DNA of 8,215 bases from Erysipelotrichaceae bacterium UBA3379 (GCA_002359025.1 DEPZ01000028.1:6105-14319); one strand, 5' to 3'; counted from the first letter of the stretch, positions 1-5,498 are shown. The notes: a model not told the origin generated them from the sequence alone. Translations and numbers: made by a program.

Positions 1-564
1 AGTATTAACAATCTTTTCTGGAACTGTTGCTGGTTCATCATCATATTCAACACTGAATGTATATTCTACATGACCACTTGCATCTTGATAAGAGTTATCC
101 ATTGTATCTCCATCAGCAGTTAAAGTCATTTCTAATAGAGCAGTTTCTCCTTGTCCTAATGTAGCAACCAAGATATTATCACCTTGTTCACCTTCATCAG
201 TCATACCTACTCTATCTTCACCACCAACTTGTCCATCAAATAAATCTTCTCCATTAATAGTGAAGTTAACATCATAAGCAATACCAGAAGAATCAGTAAT
301 TTCATTACCAAATTCATCTACTATCTTAGATGACATATAGAATCTCATTTCTCTATAATCATCATTCTTTAAAGTTAATGATTGTGTTCTTGTTTCACCT
401 GGATACATATTTTTAAATCCATCAAACACTTCATTGTTTTCATTTGCATTAATGAACTTTTCTGCATCCCCATCAAATGTAATCATTGAATCTGCTGCAT
501 TTACAGTTGACATAGAAGGAATAATCAAAGAAGCCATTACTAATAAAACACTTAATTTTTTCAT
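1..564 (-). CDS. Sec-exported surface protein, TasA-operon partner (3' end outside window)
   Basis: The frame is open for 188 codons from the ATG at 564 to the window edge, so the C-terminus is missing. The start is fixed by an AGGAGG seven bases upstream, which overlaps the TAG stop of the preceding gene; the two genes are 12 bp apart and clearly co-transcribed. Residues 1-24 form a classic Sec signal peptide (MKK, hydrophobic core, then VNAA before D25), unlike the SipW-type leader of its neighbour. The mature part contains MYPGETRTQSLTLKN near residues 52-66, which reads as a beta-sandwich strand after a P-G-E turn. It also has DGDTMDNSYQ near 144-153, followed by a strand ending in SVEYDD. 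This layout is seen in exported partners of TasA/camelysin-like proteins in Bacillota. The last visible residues (PEKIVNT) look like the start of a linker, so a sortase signal or membrane anchor may follow, but this cannot be seen. Export is well supported; the exact role is inferred from context. Confidence 0.8.
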   Translation of the reverse strand, partial: MKKLSVLLVMASLIIPSMSTVNAADSMITFDGDAEKFINANENNEVFDGFKNMYPGETRTQSLTLKNDDYREMRFYMSSKIVDEFGNEITDSSGIAYDVNFTINGEDLFDGQVGGEDRVGMTDEGEQGDNILVATLGQGETALLEMTLTADGDTMDNSYQDASGHVEYTFSVEYDDEPATVPEKIVNT

Positions 565-576
565 CTTACTTTCCTC

Positions 577-1227
577 CTATTCTATAACTTGATTCTTAAC
601 CATAATACCATTTTCATCAAACTCAATATCTAATCCCCATTCAGCCAAAATAGCATCCTTAGCTGCATATCCCTGAATAGCATCAACTTCTACATCTATT
701 TGTGCATTTAAATTTGTATAATCATTATTTAAAGCACTACCATCTTGACCAATAAGAATCTTATTCATAAATGCAGTTGTTTGTTCACCAGTCTCTAATG
801 GTAATCTATAATACATATAGACATTTTCATCATTTTCATCATTTTCAATAATCCAGTTTTCTCTATCTGGAAGATCAACGAATATTTTTTGAGAATCCAT
901 ATCAGGTAACTTTTCACCTTGACGATCTTCCCAATACTTAGTAAGTGTTACTCTTACATAAGCGACACTTTCTTTTTCATTTTTTACATATAGTTCACGA
1001 TCAATAGAAGAACCTGGAGCCACGTCATCCAATGATACTGTATCACTGTTTAACCTCTTTAAACCACCCTCTGTTTTCCCTTCCATCAACGTGATATCTA
1101 AATTCGTAGATGTCATTCTATTATCAGCTTGTGTCTCAGCTCTAAAGAATGCAATAGAACCACCTATGACTGTCATAGACATCAAAGCGATTGCTAAACT
1201 TGCTTTTACTACTCTATCTCTTTTCAT
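577..1227 (-). CDS. SipW-dependent TasA/camelysin-like exported protein
   Basis: A 216-residue protein starting at the ATG at 1227. The frame is open for 14 codons further upstream, but the good AGGAG lies about ten bases before 1227, so that start is preferred. Residues 1-28 match the leader of proteins cut by the special signal peptidase SipW: a basic start (MKRDR), a hydrophobic run, then V-I-GGS-I-A-F-F, followed by TSTNLDITL at 39-47, where TasA has its TFASGTLDL-like strand. The segment around residues 66-95 (DDVAPGSSIDRELYVKN, then AYVRVTLTKYW) is the usual P-G-x-x-I/R...N-x-x...YVR strand pair of the TasA/camelysin fold. The end has the typical DAIQ...W pattern. Such proteins form extracellular fibres or are surface metalloproteases or adhesins; which applies here cannot be told. 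No sipW gene is in view; it may lie beyond the left edge or elsewhere. The promoter carries the direct-repeat operator at 1296-1312. Confidence 0.85.
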   Translation of the reverse strand: MKRDRVVKASLAIALMSMTVIGGSIAFFRAETQADNRMTSTNLDITLMEGKTEGGLKRLNSDTVSLDDVAPGSSIDRELYVKNEKESVAYVRVTLTKYWEDRQGEKLPDMDSQKIFVDLPDRENWIIENDENDENVYMYYRLPLETGEQTTAFMNKILIGQDGSALNNDYTNLNAQIDVEVDAIQGYAAKDAILAEWGLDIEFDENGIMVKNQVIE

Positions 1228-1279
1228 TTCTATCCGACTCCTATCTTTCAATGTCCATAATTGTATCAATTCTATTTCA

Positions 1280-1312
1280 AGTATAAAACTTATATGTCAC
1301 ATGTAAGTCACA
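1280..1312 (-). promoter_or_regulatory. Operator-promoter of the TasA-like operon (direct repeats plus -10)
   Basis: Read on the minus strand, GTGTGAC and ATGTGAC stand 11 bp apart (hexamer cores at 1307-1312 and 1296-1301). Ten bases follow, then TATACT at 1280-1285. No good -35 exists at the usual distance (best is CTTACA with a 16-bp spacer), so the promoter probably needs an activator. The spacing equals that of the second site at 1565-1597. SARP-type activators are known to bind heptamer direct repeats with an 11-bp period just upstream of the -10. The predicted transcript would start near 1273, about 45 bases before the start codon. Confidence 0.75.
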
Positions 1313-1383
1313 CAAAAAATAAAACAAAAAAAATAAGAAACAGAATTTATGACTATATCTACATATACAATTCTATTTCTTAT
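1310..1383 (-). terminator. Intrinsic terminator after the 56-residue gene
   Basis: The arms 1369-1383 and 1333-1347 pair over 15 positions with one G-U pair. The loop is 21 bases, and a long T-rich tract (minus strand, 1332 down to 1310) follows. The first arm contains the stop codon of the 56-residue gene. The stem is AT-rich and the loop large, so termination may be partial. The T tract ends directly against the operator of the next transcription unit. Confidence 0.7.
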
Positions 1384-1543
1384 CTTTTATTTCTACTGCT
1401 GAATCAATGAGTTTGATCATTTCTAACGCACTTCTAAATTCTTCTTTTTTCTTTCCATCTAACCAATCTATTGACCCTTGCCAAGTATTGTTTTGTGTAT
1501 CTCTTATAGTAATGAAAAAATTAAGATTTTTCTTTTTACTCAT
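1373..1543 (-). CDS. Small WQG-motif protein linked to BTAD regulator
   Basis: A 56-residue protein. The ATG at 1543 is chosen because GGTGG sits a few bases upstream, and because an earlier in-frame ATG (1585) would fall inside the operator. There is no signal peptide or membrane segment. A basic start (MSKKK) leads into a predicted strand (FFITIR), NTWQGSIDWLDGKKKEEFRS (residues 19-38), then a helix ALEMIKLIDSAVE. The WQG-x-I...F-R/Q-S-x-x-E-(L/M)-I-K-x-I-x-x-A pattern recurs at the C-terminus of the 142-residue protein encoded at 1603-2031, with a two-residue gap. From memory, short proteins with this WQG...FRS.LELI pattern occur near BTAD regulators in clostridia; their function is unknown to me. 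It has its own SARP-like promoter, so it is probably a regulon member, perhaps a partner or feedback factor of the regulator (inference). Confidence 0.75.
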   Translation of the reverse strand: MSKKKNLNFFITIRDTQNNTWQGSIDWLDGKKKEEFRSALEMIKLIDSAVEIKDKK

Positions 1544-1564
1544 TATAACCACCCACCTATATTT

Positions 1565-1597
1565 AGTATAGTTATAAATTGTCACACAACAGTCACA
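1565..1597 (-). promoter_or_regulatory. Operator-promoter of the small WQG gene (direct repeats plus -10)
   Basis: On the minus strand, ATGTGAC and GTGTGAC stand 11 bp apart (cores at 1592-1597 and 1581-1586). Ten bases follow, then TATACT at 1565-1570. This is the same repeat, spacing and -10 as at 1280-1312, although the spacer sequences differ. There is no recognisable -35. The site begins five bases after the stop codon of the 142-residue gene. Initiation near 1558 would leave a leader of only about 15 bases, just enough to include the GGTGGG ribosome site. Confidence 0.75.
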
Positions 1598-1602
1598 TAT
1601 AT

Positions 1603-2031
1603 TTAATCTTCTAATGCATATATGATTTTCTTAATCAATTCACCGATTGATTGGTATTCATATGCTTGATCTTGATAATAAAGAATTCCCTGCCACTCAC
1701 TTGCCATTCTTGATTTTACAACAATATCAAAAGTCATCATCTTTCCATGATATTCCAATAATCTTTTGTAACCCATAACCTCTTTTGGTTTATAACAAAA
1801 CATTGTCATATTTTCTTGTTGTTTAAAGCTTCTATGAGATTGCCAAGCTAAAGGATTACCATTCTTATCAAATATATGATCAAACTTCAAAAACACATCA
1901 TTCATATCTTCAAAATACAATGGATTTTCTATAGTACTATTATAAGCTCTACCTTTTATTTGATATTCATTTGATTCATCTATACATAAATGAATCATAT
2001 TAAAAGGTATATCATTTATATATCTTTGCAT
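1603..2031 (-). CDS. Hypothetical protein with C-terminal WQG motif, in regulator operon
   Basis: A 142-residue soluble protein of unknown function. The ATG at 2031 is preferred over an in-frame ATG ten codons earlier. AAAGGAG lies seven bases upstream, and the regulator gene's TAG ends one base before this start (TAGTATG), a classic translational coupling. The N-terminal two-thirds has short predicted strands and helices with GRAYN at 27-31 and FDHIFDKNGNP near 50-60, followed by HRSF at 66-69. I do not recognise this part as a named domain. Residues about 101-142 (FDIVVKS...EWQGILYY...ELIKKIIYALED, WQG at 113-115) match the small protein at 1373-1543 along its length. Co-expression with the BTAD regulator suggests it works with or on it. 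No signal peptide, transmembrane segment or catalytic motif is visible. Confidence 0.8.
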   Translation of the reverse strand: MQRYINDIPFNMIHLCIDESNEYQIKGRAYNSTIENPLYFEDMNDVFLKFDHIFDKNGNPLAWQSHRSFKQQENMTMFCYKPKEVMGYKRLLEYHGKMMTFDIVVKSRMASEWQGILYYQDQAYEYQSIGELIKKIIYALED

Positions 2032-2032
2032 A

Positions 2033-3223
2033 CTAACGCTCCTTTGCATGAACTTCTTCAATTGCTATATTAATAGAAACATAAGTATGATTTAAAGAAT
2101 ATCTTACTTTTCTTAGCACTCTATCCATTGCGCTTAAAGCGTTTTCATAATTACATGTAGGAAGTAACACTACGTATTGATTCACACTAAACTTAGAAAT
2201 AACATCACCCATACGAAGACCACAAACCAATGCTTCTTGTATTTTATCCATTGTTCTATCAATCAACTTCTTCTCTTTGTCATCTTTTTGCGAATGTGAA
2301 GAAGCCACTGTTATCAAACAAAAATGTGCACACGTCCCCAATCTTCCAATCATTCTTACTTGCATATTATACATTTCTTTAAATGTACCATACTCACATA
2401 AGAAAGCTCCCTCGTTTTCCATTCCATCCAAAGAATAATAAATATCTTGAATTGTTGAATCTTCACTATGACTCTCTTTTTTAATCAGTTCATAAATCTC
2501 TTCCATATCACTAGAAACCCTTACTCCCAGTGATTTATACAAGAGTTCTACAGTGGATTTATATGTATCCATAGCTTTTTTATATTCTTTTTGATAATAC
2601 AAAGCTTTAATTAATATCTCATATAAAGATTCTTCTAGTTGATCCATCTCTATAGCTTTATATGCAACCTGTTCCATCTTTGCATATTCATGATACTCTT
2701 CTAATAAATTCGCATATTCAATCACTCTATCTATATATAAAGAATGATAATAAGCACTCTTACTTAATATATTATGATCATCAACAATCTCTGTAAGATA
2801 CTTCCCTGTATATAAATTCATACATTTTTCATAATCATCTAAATTCTTACTTGATTGACTGAGTATATCATTATTAACTTTTTCAAACAATTCAGTATCT
2901 ATTTCATACTGATATGCTTGATTCATTGAATATGTCCCCTTACCTGTAACTATTAAATCTGATAACCCAAATTCTTTTTTTAGTAGTGATCTTAATCTAT
3001 AGACAAGATTCTTTAAAGCTCCTACAGGATTATCTACTTCATCATAGTACCATAAAGCATCCATCAATTCACTTGATGGAATTGCTCTTAGGTTATTTGA
3101 TAACAAATAAGCAAATAATCTTACAAGTTTCTCTGATTTCATACTATCCCCATTAATACTATGATCTAGATAAGTAATGGAAAAAGTATGAAACATTGTC
3201 ACACGAATCATTTTATCCATCAT
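2033..3223 (-). CDS. BTAD/SARP-type transcriptional regulator with degenerate GGDEF-like C-terminus
   Basis: A 396-residue protein with three parts. Residues about 6-105 are an OmpR-like winged helix: KSEKLVRLFAYLLSN, then SELMDALW, a recognition-helix region GALKNLVYRLRSLLKK and a wing with TGKGTYSM. Residues 106-250 are a helical bacterial transcriptional activator domain (BTAD), including DTELFEKVNN, the YTGKYLTEI turn and TPR-like helices ending in YKSLGVRVSSDMEEIYELI. Residues about 268-396 resemble a GGDEF domain: F-L-C-E-Y-G-T-F near the start, LRMGDVISKFSVNQYVVLLP at 336-355, and a closing strand HTYVSINIAIEEV. The signature position holds SVNQY (346-350) instead of GG(D/E)EF, so it should not make c-di-GMP; it may bind a ligand or dimerise. 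The start at 3223 has GGGGAG eight bases upstream. The gene is transcribed from an extended -10 without the direct repeats, and is likely the activator of the two repeat-bearing promoters (inference). Confidence 0.88.
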   Translation of the reverse strand: MMDKMIRVTMFHTFSITYLDHSINGDSMKSEKLVRLFAYLLSNNLRAIPSSELMDALWYYDEVDNPVGALKNLVYRLRSLLKKEFGLSDLIVTGKGTYSMNQAYQYEIDTELFEKVNNDILSQSSKNLDDYEKCMNLYTGKYLTEIVDDHNILSKSAYYHSLYIDRVIEYANLLEEYHEYAKMEQVAYKAIEMDQLEESLYEILIKALYYQKEYKKAMDTYKSTVELLYKSLGVRVSSDMEEIYELIKKESHSEDSTIQDIYYSLDGMENEGAFLCEYGTFKEMYNMQVRMIGRLGTCAHFCLITVASSHSQKDDKEKKLIDRTMDKIQEALVCGLRMGDVISKFSVNQYVVLLPTCNYENALSAMDRVLRKVRYSLNHTYVSINIAIEEVHAKER

Positions 3224-3259
3224 AAAAGGCTCTCCCCTTCTTTTTACTATTCTGTGTCT

Positions 3260-3268
3260 ATTATAGCA
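3260..3268 (-). promoter_or_regulatory. Extended -10 promoter of the regulator gene
   Basis: The minus strand reads TGCTATAAT (TG-n plus a perfect -10), with a poor -35 (TACGCA, 17 bp upstream). No RTGTGAC direct repeats are present here, so the regulator does not appear to control itself through the same site. Initiation near 3253 gives a leader of about 30 bases. Confidence 0.6.
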
Positions 3269-3332
3269 CTTTTTTTGTTTTATGCGTATAAAATTATATT
3301 TTTCTTGTTTATTTTTTATTTTCCCTATAATA

Positions 3333-3341
3333 TGTTATACT
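3333..3341 (+). promoter_or_regulatory. Extended -10 promoter of the AI-2E family permease
   Basis: TGTTATACT is a TG-extended -10 located 28 bases before the start codon. A second possible -10 (TATAAT) is at 3326-3331. The -35 region is a T-rich stretch without a good TTGACA match. It lies back to back with the regulator promoter, so 3224-3368 is a divergent control region. Confidence 0.5.
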
Positions 3342-3368
3342 ATTCCTATAACAGTTAAGGGGGTTATT

Positions 3369-4490
3369 ATGAAAAATTTGGATAAATATATTATGAAGTA
3401 TATTTTGATGATTGCTGTTGTTGTGATAGTGATTATGAAAATAGACTTGATTACAAACTGTTTTATAACCATTGTTCACGCATTCTCTAATATTATATTT
3501 GCAGCTATGTTAGCCTATGTCATCAATATAGTTATGAGTCGTTTTGAAACACTTTTATCAAAAGTGAAAATACCTTTTATCTATAAACATAGACGTATAT
3601 GGAGTTTGCTACTTTCATTAATTGTCATTGTACTTGTCATCTACTCTCTCATTAATCTTGTATTACCTGAGTTCTTTAAAGCTATACAGGTCTTATTACA
3701 AACATTACCTACATATTTCAATCAGGTACAAGATTTCTTAGAAAATGTTTTTAAAGAAATGCCTAAATTATCTGATTCCATCGCAAATACTTCTATAGAT
3801 TGGAAAAGCTTTGTGTCAAACATTTTATCAATCGCAAGTTCAGGAGTAGGAAGTTTGTTAGATACAACATTTAATATGGTATCTGTTATTACAGGAAGTT
3901 TATTTAATTTCTTATTAATAGGTATATTTGCAATATACTTATTATTAGATAAAGATCGTTTTAAAAGACTTTACCATAGATTAACAAGACTTTATCTTCC
4001 TGTAAAAAAACAAAAACAACTAGATAAAGCATTACTTATTATTCATCAATCATTCAGTTCATTCATTGGTGGACAATGTGTAGAAGCAGCAATTCTAGGA
4101 ACACTATGTGCAACAGGTATGTTTATCTTACAAATGCCTTATGCTTTGATGATAGGAATACTTGTTGGTGTTATCAATATCATTCCTATCATAGGTGCAT
4201 ATATTGGTGGTGCTATTGGTGTATTTATGGTATTCACTGTGAGTCCAATGTTATCAATTGGATTCTTAGTTTTCTTAATTATCCTTCAACAATTCGAAAG
4301 TAATGTCATCTATCCTAGAGTTGTAGGAAACTCTGTTGGGTTACCAGGTGTATATGTCTTAGCATCTGTCATGGTGTTTGGTACACTCGCTGGTATACCA
4401 GGTATGTTCTTAGGTATTCCTACAGTCGCAAGCATTTATAAACTCTCTCGTATTTATATAAGACATAAAGAAATAGAAAAAGGAATATAA
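3369..4490 (+). CDS. AI-2E family transporter (multi-pass permease)
   Basis: A 373-residue membrane protein. The ATG at 3369 is preferred to an earlier in-frame ATG at 3282, because AAGGGGG lies just upstream and the -10 at 3333-3341 would fall inside the longer form. It has two N-terminal membrane helices, then a third after the basic YKHRR. A large less hydrophobic segment follows, with LPTYFNQVQDFLENVF and a conserved-looking amphipathic part. The C-terminal half contains the family hallmarks: F-I-x-G-Q-x-x-E-A around residue 231, G-x-x-x-x-I-P-x-I-G-x-x-I-G around 267-280, Q-x-x-E-x-x-x-x-x-P-R-V-V-G around 307-320 and G-x-P-G-M-F-L-G-I-P near 346-355. The family (PF01594) includes exporters of autoinducer-2 and Na+/H+ antiporters, so the substrate cannot be assigned. 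It is a single-gene unit with its own terminator and no visible link to neighbours. Confidence 0.92.
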   Translation: MKNLDKYIMKYILMIAVVVIVIMKIDLITNCFITIVHAFSNIIFAAMLAYVINIVMSRFETLLSKVKIPFIYKHRRIWSLLLSLIVIVLVIYSLINLVLPEFFKAIQVLLQTLPTYFNQVQDFLENVFKEMPKLSDSIANTSIDWKSFVSNILSIASSGVGSLLDTTFNMVSVITGSLFNFLLIGIFAIYLLLDKDRFKRLYHRLTRLYLPVKKQKQLDKALLIIHQSFSSFIGGQCVEAAILGTLCATGMFILQMPYALMIGILVGVINIIPIIGAYIGGAIGVFMVFTVSPMLSIGFLVFLIILQQFESNVIYPRVVGNSVGLPGVYVLASVMVFGTLAGIPGMFLGIPTVASIYKLSRIYIRHKEIEKGI

Positions 4491-4495
4491 CATAT

Positions 4496-4524
4496 AAAGT
4501 GGTGAACTTGTTACACCACTTTTT
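4496..4524 (+). terminator. Intrinsic terminator of the AI-2E permease gene
   Basis: AAAGTGGTG (4496-4504) pairs with CACCACTTT (4514-4522) around a nine-base loop and runs into TTTTT. It begins six bases after the stop codon. Confidence 0.85.
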
Positions 4525-4712
4525 AAGTCAATTCTTTTATGATTTTACATAACAAACTCTTTCTATAATACATTCGGCAATTGTTCATCATAATCCTCTA
4601 ATATTTTCTTCTTAAATAAATCATTTATGTATAAGAAGAAAAGCATAATATTAATCAATCCAGTATCCTTCTTTTATCATGCACAAATTCTATTTGCTCC
4701 TCATAATTTTTA
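4525..4712 (-). other. Gene-poor gap with possible coding debris on the minus strand
   Basis: No intact gene is visible. On the minus strand a 36-codon open stretch ends at the TAG at 4563-4565 (N to C: KKDTGLINIMLFFLYINDLF, then KKKILEDYDEQLPNVL). In a neighbouring frame just upstream, NYEEQIEFVHDKRRILD ends at a TGA where the first stretch begins. The composition looks protein-like and the two pieces join with a single shift, so this could be the tail of a decayed gene. There is no start with a ribosome site, and the upstream part runs into the promoter of the next gene. Chance open frames are also common in such AT-rich DNA. Confidence 0.2.
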
Positions 4713-4740
4713 TTGACATTTCCATGAACTATGTTATACT
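4713..4740 (+). promoter_or_regulatory. Strong promoter of the mini-cytochrome gene
   Basis: A perfect -35 TTGACA (4713-4718), a 16-bp spacer and a TG-extended -10 TATACT (4735-4740). This is the best consensus promoter in the window. Predicted initiation near 4747 lies inside the palindrome at 4744-4759, which suggests a repressed but otherwise strong promoter. Confidence 0.85.
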
Positions 4741-4759
4741 TCGGTTAGTCTAAACTAAC
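4740..4759 (+). promoter_or_regulatory. DtxR/IdeR-like metal-responsive operator over the start site
   Basis: GTTAGTCTAAACTAAC (4744-4759) is a perfect 6-bp inverted repeat with a 4-bp centre. Read from 4740, TTCGGTTAGTCTAAACTAA agrees at 16 of 19 positions with the remembered DtxR/IdeR consensus TTAGGTTAGSCTAACCTAA, including the central TTAG-n-CTAA. It covers the predicted transcription start, a typical repressor position. Binding by an iron or manganese regulator is inference. Confidence 0.6.
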
Positions 4760-4773
4760 TATATGGAGGTATT

Positions 4774-5130
4774 ATGTTTAAACACTTATTATCATTACTA
4801 TGTGTTATACTGTTACTCTTATGTATGAGTACAGTTCTAAGAAAAACAGACATAAAAGAGAAATGTCCATTTCTAAAAAACGTCTATAAATATCATCAAT
4901 ATTATGCATGGCTATTGATTATCTTTTCACTTATTCATGGTATCGTTGCTGGTCAAACGCAAGCAATGATAAGTGGTAAAATTGTGTGGATGATATTACT
5001 TATATTAACTCTTTTGGCTTATATGCAAAAACAAATATCATATAAATCATGGAGATTTATACATAGAGTATTATCTATTATTGTATGTGTTGGTATTGTT
5101 GTACATATTATCATTGCAATACTTTATTAA
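4774..5130 (+). CDS. Small four-helix membrane protein, probable di-haem b-type cytochrome / ferric-reductase-like
   Basis: A 118-residue integral membrane protein with helices at about 3-21, 41-60, 66-86 and 94-117. Helix 2 holds H41 and H55, and helix 4 holds H97 and H111: both pairs have exactly 13 residues between them. HX13H pairs on two facing helices are the known axial-ligand arrangement of ferric reductases and related b-type cytochromes, and would hold two stacked haems. No FAD or NAD(P)H domain is attached, and the length is far below a full ferric reductase, so a separate electron donor or acceptor would be needed. TGGAGGT sits four bases before the ATG. The gene stands alone, with a strong promoter, a DtxR-like box and its own terminator. 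An iron-linked redox role is inferred from the haem ligands and the box. The alternative is a small b561-like quinone-linked cytochrome. Confidence 0.7.
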   Translation: MFKHLLSLLCVILLLLCMSTVLRKTDIKEKCPFLKNVYKYHQYYAWLLIIFSLIHGIVAGQTQAMISGKIVWMILLILTLLAYMQKQISYKSWRFIHRVLSIIVCVGIVVHIIIAILY

Positions 5131-5196
5131 TGATCTATAGTATTATATTTGAATGAATTTATGATGTATGATAAATAAGTAGTCATATTGCAAAAC

Positions 5197-5227
5197 AAGA
5201 AGAGCGGAATCATTCCTCTCTTCTTTT
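5197..5227 (+). terminator. Intrinsic terminator of the mini-cytochrome gene
   Basis: AAGAAGAG (5197-5204) pairs with CTCTTCTT (5218-5225). After one C/T mismatch, an inner GGAA/TTCC stem closes a three-base loop. TTTT follows. It lies about 65 bases after the stop codon. Confidence 0.75.
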
Positions 5228-5262
5228 CACTACTAACAATTTATGCATTCTAGTAAAATTCA

Positions 5263-5306
5263 TTAAATAAAATAAAAACCTTGAGAATATCTATTTCCTC
5301 AAGGTT
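5263..5306 (-). terminator. Intrinsic terminator of the tRNA-Lys gene
   Basis: On the minus strand AACCTTGAG (5306-5298) pairs perfectly with CTCAAGGTT (5285-5277) around a 12-base loop. A T-rich tail (TTTATTTTATTT) follows. It starts ten bases after the encoded CCA. Confidence 0.85.
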
Positions 5307-5316
5307 AATCTTCAAA

Positions 5317-5392
5317 TGGTCTCCCCGCACGGGATCGAACCGTGGACCCTCTGATTAAGAGTCAGATGCTCTGCCAGCTGAGCTACGGAGAG
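5317..5392 (-). tRNA. tRNA-Lys, anticodon CUU, with encoded CCA
   Basis: The cloverleaf folds completely. The acceptor stem is CTCTCCG/CGGGGAG with one G-T pair, and the D stem is GCTC/GAGC with an AGCTGGCA loop. The anticodon stem is TCTGA/TCAGA with loop CTCTTAA, giving anticodon CTT (Lys, AAG codons). The variable loop is GGGTC, the T stem CACGG/CCGTG with TTCGATC, the discriminator base A, then an encoded CCA. The total is 76 bases. It is a single tRNA with its own promoter and terminator, divergent from the HAD-PAP2 operon. No integrase or duplicated 3' end suggests use as an attachment site. Confidence 0.97.
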
Positions 5393-5407
5393 TTCTTCAA
5401 CGTTTAT

Positions 5408-5436
5408 ATAATACACTAGTTTGAATGAAAAATCAA
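5408..5436 (-). promoter_or_regulatory. Promoter of the tRNA-Lys gene
   Basis: On the minus strand -35 TTGATT (5436-5431), a 17-bp spacer and -10 TATTAT (5413-5408). Initiation near 5401 leaves about nine bases before the tRNA 5' end. Confidence 0.7.
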
Positions 5437-5467
5437 GATATTTTAAATGGAATAATAAAAGAATATT

Positions 5468-5476
5468 TGTTATAAT
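5468..5476 (+). promoter_or_regulatory. Extended -10 promoter of the HAD-PAP2 operon
   Basis: TGTTATAAT is a TG-extended perfect -10 at 23 bases before the start codon. It has no recognisable -35 (TGGAAT at the 17-bp position). The short leader just includes the AAAGGTGG ribosome site at 5483-5490. Confidence 0.6.
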
Positions 5477-5498
5477 ATGAATAAAGGTGGTGAAAGTT

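Noticed and set aside
1091..1306. Open plus-strand frame opposite the TasA-like gene
   Set aside because: It has no ribosome site, lies antisense to a well-supported gene, and crosses that gene's operator and promoter. It is a shadow.
3198..3203. A single TGTGAC (minus strand) near the start of the regulator gene, which could suggest autoregulation
   Set aside because: Only one copy, inside the coding sequence, with no partner 11 bp away and no -10 at the right distance. It encodes R-V-T of the winged-helix start.
4076..4303. Open plus-strand frame inside the permease gene, very rich in Cys, Tyr and Trp
   Set aside because: This is an out-of-frame reading of the conserved AI-2E core; the odd composition comes from the shifted codons.
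5317..5392. tRNA-Lys as a phage or island attachment site
   Set aside because: No integrase, no duplicated tRNA 3' segment and no compositional change beside it in the window.
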